Source: Maribacter halichondriae (GTDB lineage: Bacteria > Bacteroidota > Bacteroidia > Flavobacteriales > Flavobacteriaceae). Taken from it: a stretch of DNA of 64,000 nucleotides. Shown here piece by piece: positions 55,628-64,000 of this stretch. The DNA is taken from NCBI RefSeq assembly GCF_027474825.1, contig NZ_CP107030.1, forward strand, positions 434,001 through 498,000, given 5' to 3'. A model generated the notes under the pieces. It did not search any database and was not told the DNA's origin. It saw only the letters and a list, made by a program, of their open reading frames with translations. Numbering within the stretch: position 1 is the first letter of the stretch; each line of letters opens with the position of its first letter. A program made the position numbers and the translations under genes.

Positions 55628-56764
55628 ATGACCTTTATTGAGAATCCGATTTATGTCTTAGGGGTATTGTGTTTGATGGTCATGCTATCGATCTATGCAG
55701 GTAAAACTCAATGGGGCAGTAAGATAGGTGCCGCATTGTTGGTCATTCTTTTCACGGCGGTACTCGCCAATTTAGGTGTCATACCATCTGCTTCGAATAC
55801 GATTCCGCTTTATGGTGGTATCTTTCATTATGTAGCTCCCATATCCATTTTCTACCTTTTGCTGGGCGTCAATCTAAAATCCATCAAAAAGGCCGGAGCA
55901 CCTATGATAATCCTTTTTCTAATTGGTTCGTTGGCCACGGTAATAGGTATTTTGGTAGCTTGGTTTTTGATTTCACCAAAGGAGGTTCTTGGCGATGATG
56001 CCAATATCATAGCCGGAATGCTTACGGGTACCTATACCGGAGGAAGTATAAATTTTAATGCCGTCGCCCTAGAGTATGATTTTCAAGAACAAGGTAATCT
56101 ATATGCAGGTACTATTGCTGTTGACAATGTGGTAACGACCATCTGGATTATGGTCACTTTGGCCTTTCCTGCTTTGTTAAGAAAGTTCTGGAAAGATAAA
56201 AAAGTGAAACAATCTACCACCAGCAACCATGAAATGGAAGATGACAAAATCGACCTCAACGCATTAATGTGGTTGGCGTTTTTGGGAATATCCGCTTTTT
56301 TCTTGGCGGAATTGGTCAAACTGATTCTTCCGAACATTCCTTTTATGTTGACTCTCTCGACGATAGGGATTTTGGTTGCCCAGATTCCATTTGTATCGCG
56401 ACTACCAGGAAGTCATACGCTGGGCCTGTACCTAGTCTACCTGTTTTTAGCAGTTATTGGTGCCTATTGTGAAGTCAATGCAGTCTTGGCCTTAAAGGAA
56501 ATTGGCATTACCCTTTTGCTATTTACATCCCTAGCGGTATTCATGCACGGCATACTCATTATTTTATTTGGAAGCCTTGCCTATCTTGATTGGGACATGA
56601 TTTCGGTAGCAAGTCAAGCAAACGTTGGTGGAGGTCCAACGGCATTGGCCATGGCCGAGTCTTTCGGTCGAAAAGAATTAGTGTTGCCTGCAATATTAAT
56701 CGGCACATTGGGGAATGCCTTGGGGACCTATTTGGGCTTTTTGGTGGTCGGTGTACTCGCATAA
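55628..56764 (+). CDS. DUF819 (YjcL-like) membrane protein
   Basis: Polytopic membrane protein of 378 residues with about ten helices. Conserved DUF819 segments: AGMLTGTYTGGSINFNAVAL in the middle and SQANVGGGPTALAMAES near the C-terminus, pseudo-symmetrical motifs of a two-repeat transporter. The substrate is unknown. TATCTTTA at 55616-55623 ends four bases before the ATG. Confidence 0.88.
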   Translation: MTFIENPIYVLGVLCLMVMLSIYAGKTQWGSKIGAALLVILFTAVLANLGVIPSASNTIPLYGGIFHYVAPISIFYLLLGVNLKSIKKAGAPMIILFLIGSLATVIGILVAWFLISPKEVLGDDANIIAGMLTGTYTGGSINFNAVALEYDFQEQGNLYAGTIAVDNVVTTIWIMVTLAFPALLRKFWKDKKVKQSTTSNHEMEDDKIDLNALMWLAFLGISAFFLAELVKLILPNIPFMLTLSTIGILVAQIPFVSRLPGSHTLGLYLVYLFLAVIGAYCEVNAVLALKEIGITLLLFTSLAVFMHGILIILFGSLAYLDWDMISVASQANVGGGPTALAMAESFGRKELVLPAILIGTLGNALGTYLGFLVVGVLA

Positions 56765-56812
56765 TAGTTCTAGAAATCATATGCCTAACTTTATAATCTT
56801 AAAAACTTCAAA

Positions 56813-57115
56813 ATGAGTAACCAACAACTGACAATCACAGCCACAATTATCGCCAAATCAGAAAAAAGAGATTTGGTAAAACAATCCTTATTGGGCCTTA
56901 TTCCTCCTACCCTTGCCGAAGCAGGTTGTCTGAACTATGATTTACATCAGGACAATGAAAACCCTAATCGGTTTTTCTTTTATGAAAATTGGGTGACTCG
57001 TACTCATTGGCTAAACCATAATGAAAGTGCGCACATTTCAATCCATAAGAAAACCACAGAAGGGGCTATCGAAGAGGTCATTATTCATGAGATGAGTCCA
57101 ATACCATTTCAATAA
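56813..57115 (+). CDS. Antibiotic biosynthesis monooxygenase (ABM) domain protein
   Basis: Small cytoplasmic dimeric alpha-beta protein of 100 residues of the YgiN/ABM group. ITATIIAKSEKRDLVKQSLL, EAGCLNYDLHQDNENPNRFFFYENW and HNESAHISIHKK follow the family pattern. Members oxidise quinols or aromatic compounds without cofactor; the substrate here is unknown. Confidence 0.88.
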   Translation: MSNQQLTITATIIAKSEKRDLVKQSLLGLIPPTLAEAGCLNYDLHQDNENPNRFFFYENWVTRTHWLNHNESAHISIHKKTTEGAIEEVIIHEMSPIPFQ

Positions 57116-57253
57116 GATAATTAAGTCCTCATCAGGAAATCCCACTTTCCAGAAATCCAAGCATCTAAAAATCAAAAAAAAATAACCCCTGACATCATCT
57201 GACATTCATACCGATATCTTTGCGGTATGTTTAACCTTAAAAATCAATAAAAG

Positions 57254-57625
57254 ATGTCAAATGCAATCAGCTGGTTTGAAATTCCAGCAAAAAACTACGA
57301 AAGGGCAAAAAGCTTTTACAACACGGTATTGGCCACGGAAATCAAAGATTCACCCATGCCCGAGGGCAAGTACGGTATGTTTCCCTATGATGAGGATAAT
57401 AATGGTGTTGGCGGTGGACTTGTTCAAATGGAAGGTATAGAACCCTCTGCAAACGGAGTCACCGTTTACTTAAATGGCGGCAATGATTTAAGTGAGCCGT
57501 TGGCCCGTGTTGAATCTGCAGGCGGGAAAGTGGTCATGCCAAAAACCGATATCGGTGAAAACGGCTTCATGGCACAATTCATAGACACCGAAGGCAATAA
57601 GATTGCCCTTCATTCCTGGAACTAA
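57254..57625 (+). CDS. VOC-family (glyoxalase-like) protein
   Basis: Protein of 123 residues with the vicinal oxygen chelate fold: AISWFEIPAKNYERAKSFYN at the start, GGLVQMEGIEPSANGVTVYL in the middle and FMAQFIDTEGNKIALHSW at the end. Candidate metal ligands are sparse, as in many such small proteins. A -7-like TATCTTTG lies at 57215-57222. It probably shares a transcript with the WYL regulator downstream. Confidence 0.88.
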   Translation: MSNAISWFEIPAKNYERAKSFYNTVLATEIKDSPMPEGKYGMFPYDEDNNGVGGGLVQMEGIEPSANGVTVYLNGGNDLSEPLARVESAGGKVVMPKTDIGENGFMAQFIDTEGNKIALHSWN

Positions 57626-57642
57626 AACAATACAACAAAAAG

Positions 57643-57676
57643 AAGGTAGTGAACTTTTAATCAGGTTCACTACCTT
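57643..57676 (+). terminator. Strong hairpin between VOC and WYL genes
   Basis: AAGGTAGTGAAC and GTTCACTACCTT form a perfect 12-pair stem with a ten-base loop. It ends eight bases before the WYL ATG and has only a short U-rich tail, so it may be a terminator, an attenuator, or a structure that limits regulator translation. Confidence 0.55.
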
Positions 57677-57683
57677 TATTTCT

Positions 57684-58391
57684 ATGTCGCAACTACCACG
57701 ACTCATATCGATTTTAACGCTGTTGAAATCCCGAAGGGTTTTAACGGCCACTGAACTCTCCGACAAATTTGATGTCAGCGTTCGTACTATTTACCGCGAC
57801 ATTCAAAAACTAATTGAATCAGGGGTTCCCGTCATTACTCTAGAAGGACGAGGCTATACTCTAATGGATGGCTATACGGTCGCTCCCGTTCAATTTACCG
57901 AAAAGCAGGCCAATGCCTTGATTACAGCACAACATCTGGTGGGCCAATCAAACGATTCTTCTTTTGTGAAAGATTTCGAGGAGGCTTTGACCAAAATTAA
58001 GTCGGTATTTCGTTCTTCCGTTTTGGAAAAAAGTGAATTGTTGGATAATAAAATCCACATTTTCGATACACGGCAAGAGAGCATCTCGAGCAATGCCCTA
58101 TCTGAAATACAATTGGCCATTACCCACTTCAATTATGTGGAAATCAATTACCGAAAAGCGGATGACCCTAACATTTCATTCCGGAAAATCGAACCTTGTG
58201 CCATCTTCTCCACCGAGAACAAATGGATTTTGATTGCGTGGTGCCATCTACGAAAAGACTATCGTGCCTTTCGTATCGACCGGATCCAGCACTTTAAAAT
58301 CCTTCCCGAAAATTTCGAAGATCGTAAATTCTCCATTCAAGATTATTTTAACTGTGAAAAGGAAAAAGCGTATCGGGCGAAGTTTCAGTAA
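57684..58391 (+). CDS. WYL-domain transcriptional regulator (YafY-like)
   Basis: Regulator of 235 residues from the ATG at 57684. An N-terminal HTH_11 domain (LPRLISILTLLKSRRVLTAT, VSVRTIYRDIQKLIESG) is followed by a WYL ligand-binding domain (FRKIEPCAIFSTENKWILIA and YRAFRIDRIQ). The frame is open to 57603, but those codons cross a hairpin. Its likely targets include the neighbouring VOC gene. Confidence 0.9.
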   Translation: MSQLPRLISILTLLKSRRVLTATELSDKFDVSVRTIYRDIQKLIESGVPVITLEGRGYTLMDGYTVAPVQFTEKQANALITAQHLVGQSNDSSFVKDFEEALTKIKSVFRSSVLEKSELLDNKIHIFDTRQESISSNALSEIQLAITHFNYVEINYRKADDPNISFRKIEPCAIFSTENKWILIAWCHLRKDYRAFRIDRIQHFKILPENFEDRKFSIQDYFNCEKEKAYRAKFQ

Positions 58392-58790
58392 TATTCTAAA
58401 TGTTATTTGTTACTTCGAATAAGGCTGAGTTATAAAGCTTAAATTATTTCATTTTTTTATAAGGCAGGATAGATAGTTATACTACTTAGGTTTTCCAAAT
58501 GAACCCTTGATAAACATATAAATACTTTCGGACAAAAAAAAGTACCATTCGTCCTTTAAAACTAAAATTGCCTTTCCAGACTATTTATCTTTAGTATACT
58601 TTCAGAAGTACGTTAAATTCCCCTACTTCTAAGAGTACCACATACTATAATTAATGGTATGTAGTGCAATGAAAACTCCCCCTAAGAATAGAATAAACAC
58701 CTAAGACCCCATCACCATTGGTACGGGGAACGATAAGAATTATTTTCAAGTTTACCTTAATCATTTTTAAACCAGTTAAAACTTAATCGT
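58392..58790. other. Intergenic stretch upstream of the propeller lipoprotein gene
   Basis: About 400 AT-rich bases without a credible gene. TATCTTTA at 58586-58593 is the best -7-like element, with a TTG 15 bases upstream, closer than ideal. A short dyad acatac/gtatgt at 58641-58662 surrounds an AT-rich centre and might be an operator. Nothing else stands out. Confidence 0.35.
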
Positions 58791-60608
58791 ATGAAAACAA
58801 AAAAACAAAGTGGGATGGGAGCAATTTTGAAATTAGCCATCCTGTCAACATTTTTATTATCAGTAGCTTCCTGCAGCTCGGAACCCGAGCTGGTGCCCGA
58901 AGCAAAAACCGAACCTGTAGCAAGCCTTAAGCCTGAAAAAAGTACGGAATCGGAAGAAAATCTGGAATCCAAGGAAATCACAGAAATAAATTATGTCCTA
59001 TCCGAATTGACCACTGGTGCTGCCTTGCACGGTGCCAATGGTGTTGACATTGGGCCAGATGGCAATCTGTACATTGGTAGTGTTGTTGGCCAGGAAATCG
59101 TTGTTATGAACAAGGAAAACGGAACGATCGTCGATCGGCTTGGAAAAGAGAGAGGTGTGATTGGTGCAGATGACCTGGTGTTCGGACCGGATGGGTCACT
59201 CTATTGGACCGACATATTGGTTGGTGAAGTTGGACGAATGACTCCCGATGGAGCCATAACCAAACAGTTTGTAGCACCAGGGGTCAATCCGATTGCATTC
59301 TCACCCAGTTGTCGTCTCTTTGTGGCACTTGATTTCTTGGGTGATGGGCTATATGAGCTTGACCCTAACCTTATAGAACCACCACGGCCTATAATCATTG
59401 CTACCGAAGCAAACCCTTTCCCTCTTGGATTTTTCAATTCATTTGACTTCGGTGCAGACGGCCGCTTGTACGGGCCTCTTTTTGCAGCAGGTTTGATTAT
59501 AAGTGTGGATGTCGGTAACCCTGGTGATCCTGTTTCAACAGACCCTTTTACTGATGGAACCGTCCAAATAGTAGCTTCCGGATTTCAGAACCCTGCAGCA
59601 GCGAAGTTCGAAGTGGATTGCCTTCTTACTGTACTGGATCAAACAGGAGAGGTTTTTAAGATAAACACTATAACCGGCGATAAAACACTGTTCACCACCC
59701 TTGAACCAGGTTTGGATAATATGGTCTATGACAAGGATGGAACTCTATATATGACCAATAATGACGAAGGCTGGGTCGCTGAGATAGGATCTGACGGACA
59801 AGCCCGCACCATCAGTCCGGGAGGGATGATAGCCCCCAGCGGGCTGGCAGTTTTACACGGGCCGAATAATCAGGACAATATATTTTTGGGAGACATATAC
59901 CGACTGAGACAATTTAATGGAGGTAACGGCGAACAAGAAAACAGCTATAAAGGCCATTTGGTCCCAGAAGAAAACACATTGTCACTGATATTACCGATGA
60001 ACCTTAAAACAGATGGGAACAACCTAGTGGTTGCTTCATGGTTCAGTGGTGCGGTACAGGTCTGGGATTCCCAAACAAATCAAGTCCTAGAAAATTTTGT
60101 GATGGGTGCTCCAATTGATGCCATCAGATTTATGGACGATCTTGTGGTGTCCGATATAGGGCTGGGCGGCGTAGTCTGGGCCAGTGACAATTCGATGATA
60201 CTTCCTATCGACAATGCAACTGTATTCGCACCCGGTGGTTTGGCGACCGATGGAGAATCCGTTTGGGTGGCCGACTGGGGCTCTGGCATTGTTTTGCAAA
60301 TCGATTTTGAGGGCAAGACCCCAGCTGCACCAATTGTTGTAGCATCAGGTTTAGCGAATCCCGAAGGATTGGCTTTGGATAACGACGGAAATTTATTGGT
60401 AGTTGAAACAGGTGCTTCAAGGCTATCCCGTATCGACTTGTCCACCGGCGAGGTAGCAGTTGTTGTGGATGGCCTTGAATTTGGCGCACCTGGCGGGGAA
60501 GGCTTTCCACCTACGTGGACCTTTGATGCTGTGGCCATGGGCCTATCCGGTGACATCTATGTTACGGGTGGCGGACCCAATGTCATTTATCGCCTCTCAC
60601 CAGAATGA
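58791..60608 (+). CDS. Large SMP-30/NHL-like beta-propeller lipoprotein
   Basis: Lipoprotein of 605 residues (lipobox LLSVASC, Cys near 28) with an acidic linker (EPELVPEAKTEPVASLKPEK) that keeps the domain away from the membrane. Two successive propeller regions follow: HGANGVDIGPDGNLYIGSVV, ADDLVFGPDGSLYWTDI and NMVYDKDGTLYMTNNDEGW in the first, and LATDGESVWVADWGSGIVLQ and NPEGLALDNDGNLLVVETGA in the second. Such folds include lactonases and binding proteins; activity is unknown. Confidence 0.8.
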   Translation: MKTKKQSGMGAILKLAILSTFLLSVASCSSEPELVPEAKTEPVASLKPEKSTESEENLESKEITEINYVLSELTTGAALHGANGVDIGPDGNLYIGSVVGQEIVVMNKENGTIVDRLGKERGVIGADDLVFGPDGSLYWTDILVGEVGRMTPDGAITKQFVAPGVNPIAFSPSCRLFVALDFLGDGLYELDPNLIEPPRPIIIATEANPFPLGFFNSFDFGADGRLYGPLFAAGLIISVDVGNPGDPVSTDPFTDGTVQIVASGFQNPAAAKFEVDCLLTVLDQTGEVFKINTITGDKTLFTTLEPGLDNMVYDKDGTLYMTNNDEGWVAEIGSDGQARTISPGGMIAPSGLAVLHGPNNQDNIFLGDIYRLRQFNGGNGEQENSYKGHLVPEENTLSLILPMNLKTDGNNLVVASWFSGAVQVWDSQTNQVLENFVMGAPIDAIRFMDDLVVSDIGLGGVVWASDNSMILPIDNATVFAPGGLATDGESVWVADWGSGIVLQIDFEGKTPAAPIVVASGLANPEGLALDNDGNLLVVETGASRLSRIDLSTGEVAVVVDGLEFGAPGGEGFPPTWTFDAVAMGLSGDIYVTGGGPNVIYRLSPE

Positions 60609-60660
60609 GGTTTATAAAGGTCTTTGAAAAGGAAGTTTCCTATTTTTAATGATTTTCTAG

Positions 60661-60712
60661 CCGGTAATCGATACCCTGTATTAAGCAGGGATATTGATTG
60701 CCGGTTTTTTTT
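60661..60712 (+). terminator. Rho-independent terminator after the propeller lipoprotein gene
   Basis: CCGG-AATC-ATA-CCCTG on one side and CAGGG-TAT-GATT-CCGG on the other (with small mismatches) make a long stem, then eight T residues. It accounts for part of the 320-base gap before the serine hydrolase; the rest shows no gene. Confidence 0.85.
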
Positions 60713-60929
60713 GATTGGATACGTTAATTTTTATCAGCTCCATACAATTATTTAACTACTTAAGGCAATTAAAATGTCACCCAATGCACTTTAATTTACA
60801 TCTGTACAAGGATAGTAAAAATCTATTCTAACAAATAGAAAATGTAATATCTAAGCCTTTCCCAAGAGCAAGAATGAAGCAAAATCATGTGAATTTTTGT
60901 ACATTTCTATCCCTTAAACCAACTTTTTT

Positions 60930-62467
60930 ATGAAACGATTTCTTGTTGCCGTTACTTTCTTGCTTACAATAAATGTCAATGCACAATATTCCTCCGTACA
61001 AATAGATTCCCTAGTAAACGACGCCATAGAAAAACTAAATGTCGCAGGGACGGCAGTCGCCATAGTTAAAGATGGCAAGGTCATTCATAACAAAGGCTAT
61101 GGTGTAAAATCATTCTCCACCAAAGAAAAGGTCGACGAGCACACCAATTTTGCCATTGCCAGTAATAGCAAGGCTTTTACGACTACGGCCTTGGCACTTT
61201 TGGTCGAAGAAGGCAAAATAAAGTGGACCGACAAGGTCATCGACCATATTCCCGAATTCAAGATGTACAATTCGTACGTTACCGAAAATTTCAATATTCA
61301 GGATTTATTGACCCACCGCAGCGGGATGGGACTAGGCATCGGCGATTTGATGATTTTTCCTGACAGTTCTGATTTTACGATGGAAGATTTATTATCAAGT
61401 TTTCAGCATTTCAAACCGGTTTCCGCCTTCCGAACGAAATTCGATTATGATAATTTGTTATATCTGGTGGCCGGGGAATTGATTGCCCGAAAAAGCGGTA
61501 TGACCTGGGAACAGTTCATACAAATAAGAATCTTCGATCCCTTGGGAATGGATAACTCCTCCCCTTCTTTTAAAGATATCAAGGACAAAAGCAATGTTGC
61601 TTCCCCACATACGACGGTCTACGGAGAAATGAAAGCGCTTCCTAATTATGGTGATATGATGAACGGAGCCGCCGGTGGCATCTATGGCAATGTGGATGAT
61701 CTCACCCAATGGATGATGGTACATCTCAATAAAGGTGCCTATGGACAACAATTAAAAGATACATTGTTCACAGTGGAAAACCAAAATGAAATGTGGATGA
61801 TTCATACGACGACACGAACGAATAGAGATCCAAGATACAATTCGCATTTCTCCGGGTATGGACTCGGATGGGACCTGACAGATAAAAAGGGAAATATGGT
61901 CGTATCACATACAGGTGGCCTCCCTGGAATGCTGTCGCGAACAGTACTAATTCCCGATCTGAATTTGGGCATCGTCGTCTTGACCAATACCGAGCCGGGA
62001 GGTGCAGGAGTATTCGTAGGCGTCTCTAGAACTTTGGTCGATAGTTATTTAGGATTGGATGATTTTGGGTGGATAAATAAGTTCGGCGAGTATTTCAAAG
62101 AAAGAAAAGGCGAATCGGAAGCCGTCGTCAACAAAGTATGGGAAACGGTAGCGACCAACAAAAAGAAAAAATAGACAAAAAAGCCTATATCGGTAGTTAT
62201 CAAGACCCTTGGTTCGGGAAAGTGGAAGTATTCGACAAAAACGGAACCTTATGGATGAAATGTTATCGCTCACCAAAACTAAACGGACCAATGGCATTTT
62301 ACAAAGCAAATACCTTTGCAATAAAATGGGAATACCAAGATATGAACGCCGATGTCTTTGCGATGTTTCAATTGGATGAAGAAGGCAAGGCGGTCGGACT
62401 CAAAATGAAGGGTATATCCCCTGATATAGATTTTAGTTTCGATTTTCAAGATCTTGACCTTTATTGA
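60930..62467 (+). CDS. Secreted serine hydrolase (class C beta-lactamase/penicillin-binding-like) with C-terminal DUF3471 domain, frameshifted as written
   Basis: Exported beta-lactamase-fold hydrolase of 512 residues after repair. Signal peptide (ending INVNAQ), then nucleophile motif ASNSKAFT (SxxK), Tyr in FDYDNLLYLVAGE, and the third box VSHTGGLPGM. The first frame ends at 62174 after TNKKKK; adding one A in 62160-62171 continues as KIDKKAYIGSYQDPWFGKVE into a DUF3471-like beta domain ending QDLDLY. The family includes peptidases and esterases; the substrate is unknown. Confidence 0.87.
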
Positions 62468-62542
62468 ATCGAAATCGACGAATAGACCTAGTGTGTCTCT
62501 GGGCATAATCTATGATTTTATCTTAAAAAAGAATCGAAAAGA

Positions 62543-63192
62543 ATGGAGCTAGCAATTACCATAATCATATACATACATGCAATTCTTGGCGGTATCGGAC
62601 TAGTCATGGGTTTTGGTAGCATGGCGGTCAAAAAGGAGGAAAACTGCATAAAAAGATGGGGGTTGTATTTTCAATAAGCATGGTCGGAAGTTGCATTCTT
62701 ATCATACCAATTGCTTGGATGCCAAATCATGAGAGCTTGTTTCTATTTCTTATTTCGTTGTTTACCATCTATTTGGTATTGGTCGGTCAGCGTGCACTAA
62801 CGTTCAAACGAAGAAGCAAACGTAGTGCATCAAAATTAGATTTAGGTATTTCTTCGATTATGCTTGTGTTTTCGATATTTATGTCACTATATGGACTGTA
62901 TGGACTCTTGAATCCTTTTGCAGATAATATTCTCTTTTTGGTTTTTGGCGGATTGGGAATATTCTTGACCTTTAAGAACTTTCTGTTCTATAAAAATTTC
63001 AAAGAACTGAAAATAGCATGGCTCCTAACACATTTAACCCATATGATAGCTGCCTTAATTGCCTCGATTACGGCTTTTATAGTAGCCGGTTTGAAATTAT
63101 GGACTATAATGGCCTGGATTCTACCTTCCATTATTGGAACCGTTTATATTATTTATTGGCGACTAAAAATCAAGGGAAAGATAAAAGTATGA
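62543..63192 (+). CDS. Membrane protein with about six helices, frameshifted as written
   Basis: Protein of 216 residues after repair. The start MELAITIIIYIHAILGGIGL gives the first helix; a break at the A run 62630-62634 is repaired by one A, giving MAVKKGGKLHKKMGVVFSIS, a motif (GGxLHKKxG) typical of DUF2306-like and related small membrane proteins. Helices follow around FLFLISLFTIYLVLVG, SSIMLVFSIFMSLYGLYG and MIAALIASITAFIVAGL. Its TGA overlaps the next ATG. Confidence 0.78.
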
Positions 63193-64000
63193 GTAAGACG
63201 CGAAGAAAATTTCTAAAATCAATTGGAGTAGGCATTACCGGAGCCATGGCCGCGCCCACATCCCTATGGGGAAATACTTCAGAATTCCTAAATTCCGAAA
63301 TCCAAAGGTTAGCTTTAAGAACGGAAGAGACTTCCGAAATTTTCTGGGAAGAAGTAAGCGCACAGTTCAAATTTGCAGAAGGACTTACGTATTTCAATAA
63401 TGCCTCGTTAGGGGCCTGTCCGAATCCTATTCGTAGCGCCACCATTGATTTCCAAAATACTTTGGACGATTTTCCATCCAAATACATGTGGGGCGGTTGG
63501 GATACCGAAAAAGAACGAACGCGAAAGCAAGTCGCCGAACTTTTTTCGGTCTCCGATGAGGAAATCGCCTTAATTCACAATACTACCGAAGGCATGAACC
63601 TTATAGCTCGTAGCCTGGACCTAAAGCCCGGCGACGAAGTCATCTTGGCGGACCACGAACATGCCAGCGCGGTTTCTCCATGGAAAGTTTGGCAGGAAGA
63701 AAAAGGCATCGTTTTAGTGCGCCCTACCCTACCCATTTTACCAAAAAAAGTAAAGAATTGGTCGAGGTATATCGCCAGGCCATCACACCAAAAACAAAAA
63801 TCATTTCGATGTGCCACATGGTCAACACCAATGGAATGATCCTACCGGTCAAGGAAGTTTCACGATTGGCCCATGAAAAGGGAATCTTGGTCGCGGTCGA
63901 TGGTGCTCAAGGTGCAGGAATGTTCAATGTTAATTTGCACGATTTGGGCTGTGATTTCTATACGGTCAGTGCCCACAAGTGGCTATTCTCTCCGAAAGGT
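63189..64000 (+). CDS. Tat-exported class V aminotransferase-fold PLP enzyme, frameshifted and cut by window edge
   Basis: PLP enzyme of the isopenicillin N epimerase-like/class V group. The N-terminus MSKTRRKFLKSIGVGITGAM is a twin-arginine signal, so the folded holoenzyme would be exported. The domain follows with LTYFNNASLGACPNPIRSA, ALIHNTTEGMNLIARSL, VILADHEHASAVSPWKVWQ, AVDGAQGAGMFNV and the PLP Lys in SAHKWLFSPKG at the window edge. The frame breaks at the A run 63743-63749; one added A restores LPKKSKELVEVYRQAI. Start overlaps the previous stop (ATGA). Confidence 0.87.

Noticed and set aside
1..64000. tRNA or rRNA genes
   Set aside because: No cloverleaf-compatible TTCRANYC arm with acceptor pairing and no rRNA-like stretch was noticed by eye; a tRNAscan-SE run would settle it.

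Overview
The window looks like chromosome from a marine-type member of the Flavobacteriaceae (Bacteroidota). The evidence is an AT-rich background, type IX secretion (T9SS) C-terminal domains, many Bacteroidota lipoproteins, TAnnTTTG-like promoter elements, PF13568-type outer-membrane barrels, and family content (DUF4097/DUF2807 proteins, a DUF4129-DUF4350-MoxR-DUF58 cluster, xerD next to aroQ) usual for that family. I see no tRNA, rRNA, CRISPR array, prophage or complete insertion sequence.

Layout. 0-7.5 kb (minus strand): a secreted sugar dehydrogenase cut by the left edge, then a very large mosaic galactose-oxidase-like exoenzyme. Its catalytic part and its perfect 729-bp tandem repeats are strikingly GC-rich, while its signal peptide, one internal linker and its T9SS sorting domain have host composition. 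7.7-10.6 kb: an ECF sigma factor, a membrane anti-sigma candidate and two exported beta-repeat proteins (DUF4097, DUF2807). 10.7-21.1 kb (minus): an UMF1 transporter, an M48 lipoprotein, then an alpha-glucan operon in transcription order glgE, a small membrane protein, maltokinase, glgB and a GH31 alpha-glucosidase. This is a GlgE-type route from maltose 1-phosphate to branched glucan, but treS is not in the operon. 21.3-25.6 kb (plus): collagen-like lipoprotein, msrB, DinB-like protein, lpdA, PepSY and DUF3817 membrane proteins. 25.7-32.5 kb (minus): a barrel protein, a lipoprotein ASCH protein, an SMP-30-like propeller, an HxlR regulator, aroQ and four tandem outer-membrane barrels. 32.8-43.7 kb: xerD, a GH13 alpha-glucosidase, NDH-2, a MITE-like element, an M20 hydrolase, a second ECF sigma factor, an acyltransferase, NUDIX and cyclophilin genes with overlapping start codons, a TRIC-like channel and an RDD protein. 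43.9-50.0 kb (plus): SpoIIM, a membrane protein, DUF4129, DUF4350, MoxR and DUF58. 50-64 kb: ggt, a DUF1080 hydrolase, an S41 peptidase, DUF819, a monooxygenase, VOC and WYL genes, a propeller lipoprotein, a serine hydrolase and a Tat-exported PLP enzyme cut by the right edge.

Quality warning. Thirteen genes (a fourteenth is possible) are disrupted, or in one case falsely fused, by what reads as one missing base inside a homopolymer run. Restoring that base gives a full-length family member each time, including housekeeping genes such as lpdA and xerD. The same bias everywhere points to sequencing or assembly undercalling rather than real pseudogenes. I therefore give the full restored spans as single genes and name the break point in each entry.
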